From: Halobellus salinus
GTDB taxonomy: Archaea > Halobacteriota > Halobacteria > Halobacteriales > Haloferacaceae
Length of the DNA stretch: 64,000 bases
Assembly (NCBI RefSeq): GCF_014646875.1
Contig: NZ_BMOC01000005.1
Location: forward strand, 98,125 to 162,124
Direction: 5' to 3'
Numbering within the stretch: position 1 is the stretch's first letter; each line of letters starts with the position of its first letter. Both the position numbers and the translations under genes were made by a program. The notes beneath the pieces were generated by a model, which searched no databases, had not been told where the DNA came from, and saw only the letters and a program-made list of their open reading frames with translations. Positions 62,130 through 64,000 of the stretch are shown one piece after another.

Positions 62130-62441
62130 TTAGGATGACTCTGTTTCATCTGAATCCTTGACCGCTGGATGATTCCCCTTCGCCTCATCTATCTTGAGAG
62201 CCACTGTCCCGTAAGCTCGGAAGTTGCCAATCCAGACGCCCAGTCCGACAATCAAGACGATAGCGCCAACTCCTCCGATGAGGATGCTCACCACAAATCC
62301 GTTTGTTATCCAAGCCAGAATCAGGAACGTGAGGCCCTGGAGCACCAAGACCGAGCTGACGAGCACGACAATCCTGACTAAGTCCTGCTGGATGTCGAGC
62401 AAGGTGAGGTCGATATCCGCTAAGGTTTCGTCGTCAGACAT
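62130..62441 (-). CDS. Two-span membrane protein of the accessory region
   Basis: 103 residues: acidic N-terminus (MSDDETLADIDLTLLDIQQD), two hydrophobic helices (VRIVVLVSSVLVLQGLTFLI and VVSILIGGVGAIVLIVGLG) and a polar acidic tail. No family is recognised. It lies 15 bases upstream of the zinc-ribbon gene and is probably co-transcribed with it. Confidence 0.65.
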   Translation of the reverse strand: MSDDETLADIDLTLLDIQQDLVRIVVLVSSVLVLQGLTFLILAWITNGFVVSILIGGVGAIVLIVGLGVWIGNFRAYGTVALKIDEAKGNHPAVKDSDETESS

Positions 62442-62644
62442 TAGCGGTCAGTTCGTTCAGCCAGACAGAAAAGATTCGGTTTGGTAATTACCCAACAGAG
62501 ATCTGATGTGAATTCTACAGTCCAGATGTCTATCATCTATTGAGTGTGGTCGCTCAGGCCAATGAAACTCGTATCTCAGATTCACGCACTGTTCTGAAGT
62601 AGTCCGTCCGTAGGCTTTTGATCTGTGGTAGATAATCCCACAGT

Positions 62645-63631
62645 ATGACGTTCAGCGCAAGTTGGCACAATCTCCTCGAAAATGCAGAAGAGCTACCACC
62701 GGACGCGACTCTTCTCACCCCGCTTTCTCGGAAGCCGTTCCGAATCACAGACGTACAGGAGCACCGCATTCTCATTGAGTATAGGGAAGATGACGGAACT
62801 GAGCCACTCCAACGAGAGCAGTTCGAGACGCTATATGACCGTGTCACCGAGGGCTGGGGAGGCTTCGATCTCGACAATCTGCCTCCTAACGCTGAACCAT
62901 ACGCAACAGTCCTGAGTCTTCACCCTCGATTTCAGATTGATGACCGAGAAGGGATGCTTTCTGAAACCGAGACTCCGAAGAGTTCCCCGCTGGTCGATGC
63001 TCACGAAGTCGAGAGTGATGAGGCCGAACGAGGAGAACCTAATATATCCGTCTACTCCGACGCGCTTCTCCTTATCGACGAGCTTGAACAGAACGATCCA
63101 TCTGATCTCGAAGAGTTGGAGACACCGACGCTTGTGAATCTCTACACGCTCCTCTCGGATGTGCAACGAAATGCTGATAATCTCCGTCAAGACGTGAGGA
63201 GTGTTTTGCTTGACCGACTCCATCACGACCAGCCTATCTCAGGCCAGTACGGGTCAGTTCAGCGTACTTCTCGAAGCAACCGTTCGCTAAAAAATGAAAA
63301 TGAGGTCCTGGAGTTACTAACGGAAGCCGGTATTGAACGAGAACGTGTGACCAGCGTAGATGCCAGTAAAGTAGATGACGCGCTCGAAGTGGTAGAACTC
63401 AGTGAGAGTGACGTATACAATATTGAGGAGAGTGAGTATGTGAGGAAAGCAGAGGTAGACGAGGAGAGCAAAGAGACGCGCCTCCAAGGATTGAAAGATC
63501 GGCTAGCGGCCACTGATGAGAATACTGAAGACCTCCAAGAAGAGATTGAAGCATTAGAGCAGCGGATAGACGATCTCACCAGCTTCGACTCCGCTTCATC
63601 TTTTCACACGAACTTAAGCGGAGAGCCATAG
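62645..63631 (+). CDS. Hypothetical protein with a C-terminal coiled coil, 328 aa
   Basis: 328 residues. The N-terminal region (1-90) has a beta-rich look (DATLLTPLSRKPFRITDVQE, RILIEYREDD), and the middle is acidic helical (LLLIDELEQNDPSDLEELET). The C-terminal 70 residues (ESKETRLQGLKDRLAATDEN... EEIEALEQRIDDL) form a clear coiled coil for oligomerisation or partner binding. No enzymatic motif. It stands upstream of the truncated nuclease-like gene, so it may be part of the same system. Confidence 0.72.
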   Translation: MTFSASWHNLLENAEELPPDATLLTPLSRKPFRITDVQEHRILIEYREDDGTEPLQREQFETLYDRVTEGWGGFDLDNLPPNAEPYATVLSLHPRFQIDDREGMLSETETPKSSPLVDAHEVESDEAERGEPNISVYSDALLLIDELEQNDPSDLEELETPTLVNLYTLLSDVQRNADNLRQDVRSVLLDRLHHDQPISGQYGSVQRTSRSNRSLKNENEVLELLTEAGIERERVTSVDASKVDDALEVVELSESDVYNIEESEYVRKAEVDEESKETRLQGLKDRLAATDENTEDLQEEIEALEQRIDDLTSFDSASSFHTNLSGEP

Positions 63632-63695
63632 TCAGGGAGCTAGTCAGTACAAAGGAAGAATTCAAGTTCAGTCCCTCTGAATGGTTTGCCATCTT

Positions 63696-64000
63696 ATGAA
63701 TAGTCCAAGCGAGGTTAGATCCGTTCTGGAACAATTCGTCGACGACTTGAATAATAAACTCAGTCCTCAGAGACTGGAAGAAGTTCTAAGAGGCGATGCA
63801 TCACCCGATGGAGCGGAACTCGGAAGCAAACCCGAGCCGTGGAATCGGAAACATCTCATACGTCCTCTGATTGAAGCGGTTGGTCTCGAATGGGAGCCAG
63901 AGATCCACGGGGGTGGAGAAGGTTACCCCGACTAGTGCCTAGTGAAAGTTATGAAGGTAGAGTCTGATGATGAGGTATGTCTGGGGATCGCCGCAAAGAG
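63696..64000 (+). pseudogene. Nuclease/restriction-like N-terminal region interrupted by TAG, cut by window end
   Basis: From ATG 63696 the protein reads MNSPSEVRSVLEQFVDDLNN to GGGEGYPD, then TAG (63933-63935). The same frame then stays open to the end of the window (CLVKVMKVESDDEVCLGIAAK). WNRKHLIRPLIEAVGLEWEP followed by YPD and a later GIAAK resembles the start of type I or IIG restriction subunits, with a PD-(D/E)xK-like core in which the acidic residue before xK is lost. The last 21 codons and everything beyond need the flanking sequence. Confidence 0.5.

Noticed and set aside
57696..62441. Known defence or toxin-antitoxin module
   Set aside because: None of the short genes shows a recognisable toxin, antitoxin, nuclease or helicase motif.

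Overview
The window is chromosomal DNA from a halophilic archaeon (class Halobacteria). The evidence is high GC, very acidic proteins, TATA elements about 25 bases before start codons (leaderless transcripts), and families typical of haloarchaea: HTH_10/Bat regulators, a HalX response regulator, UPF0058, DUF5827-like, CspA proteins and archaeal PyrI. The genus cannot be fixed from sequence alone.

Layout. 1-1914: the end of pyrI, two small membrane proteins, a hypothetical gene and a 24-bp tandem repeat. 1999-8770: the menaquinone genes, all on the minus strand in the order menF-menD-menB-menA-menC, with mobile-element debris between menB and menA. 8771-15526: a 580-base gene-free stretch with a long palindrome, a sulfite-oxidase-like enzyme, small regulators, a rhomboid protease, a kinase remnant, a gamma carbonic anhydrase homologue, dihydrolipoamide dehydrogenase and an internally deleted rhomboid. 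15587-26879: an ABC exporter, a wHTH regulator, a degenerate flavin monooxygenase, a giant multi-PAS Bat-type regulator, membrane proteins, a second Bat-type regulator and a DMT permease.

27129-39087 is a catabolic island. On the minus strand are a dipeptidase, an unrecognised 572-residue protein, a DUF3726/Ldh2-like protein, an aldehyde dehydrogenase, two ornithine cyclodeaminase/mu-crystallin proteins and a SolA-type covalent flavin amine oxidase. Divergent from these are a BCCT transporter and an IclR regulator. Together they look like uptake and oxidation of an N-methylated or quaternary amine or imino acid; the substrate is not known. This is the most promising candidate for a new pathway.

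39463-57000 is mostly housekeeping: FMN reductase, thymidine kinase, a Yip1-like membrane protein, an S1-DHH protein, Elp3, GNAT, two near-identical cold-shock proteins, superoxide dismutase, DUF2237, a photolyase, two pterin-pathway genes, an MBL hydrolase, a DUF457 protein, a frameshifted FeS photolyase and a HalX response regulator. An SDR gene here carries an in-frame stop.

At about 57.4 kb a creatininase-like gene is cut, and base composition changes sharply to lower GC. From there to the end lies an accessory region: a tyrosine recombinase, a tRNA-like gene with an unusual insert, and short unrecognised genes. The last gene resembles the start of a PD-(D/E)xK nuclease or restriction subunit interrupted by a TAG.

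Remnants recur through the window: a MITE nested in an IS200/IS605-type end, two further IS200/IS605-type ends, two histidine-kinase tails, a deleted rhomboid, a frameshifted photolyase and three minisatellites with period lengths divisible by three.
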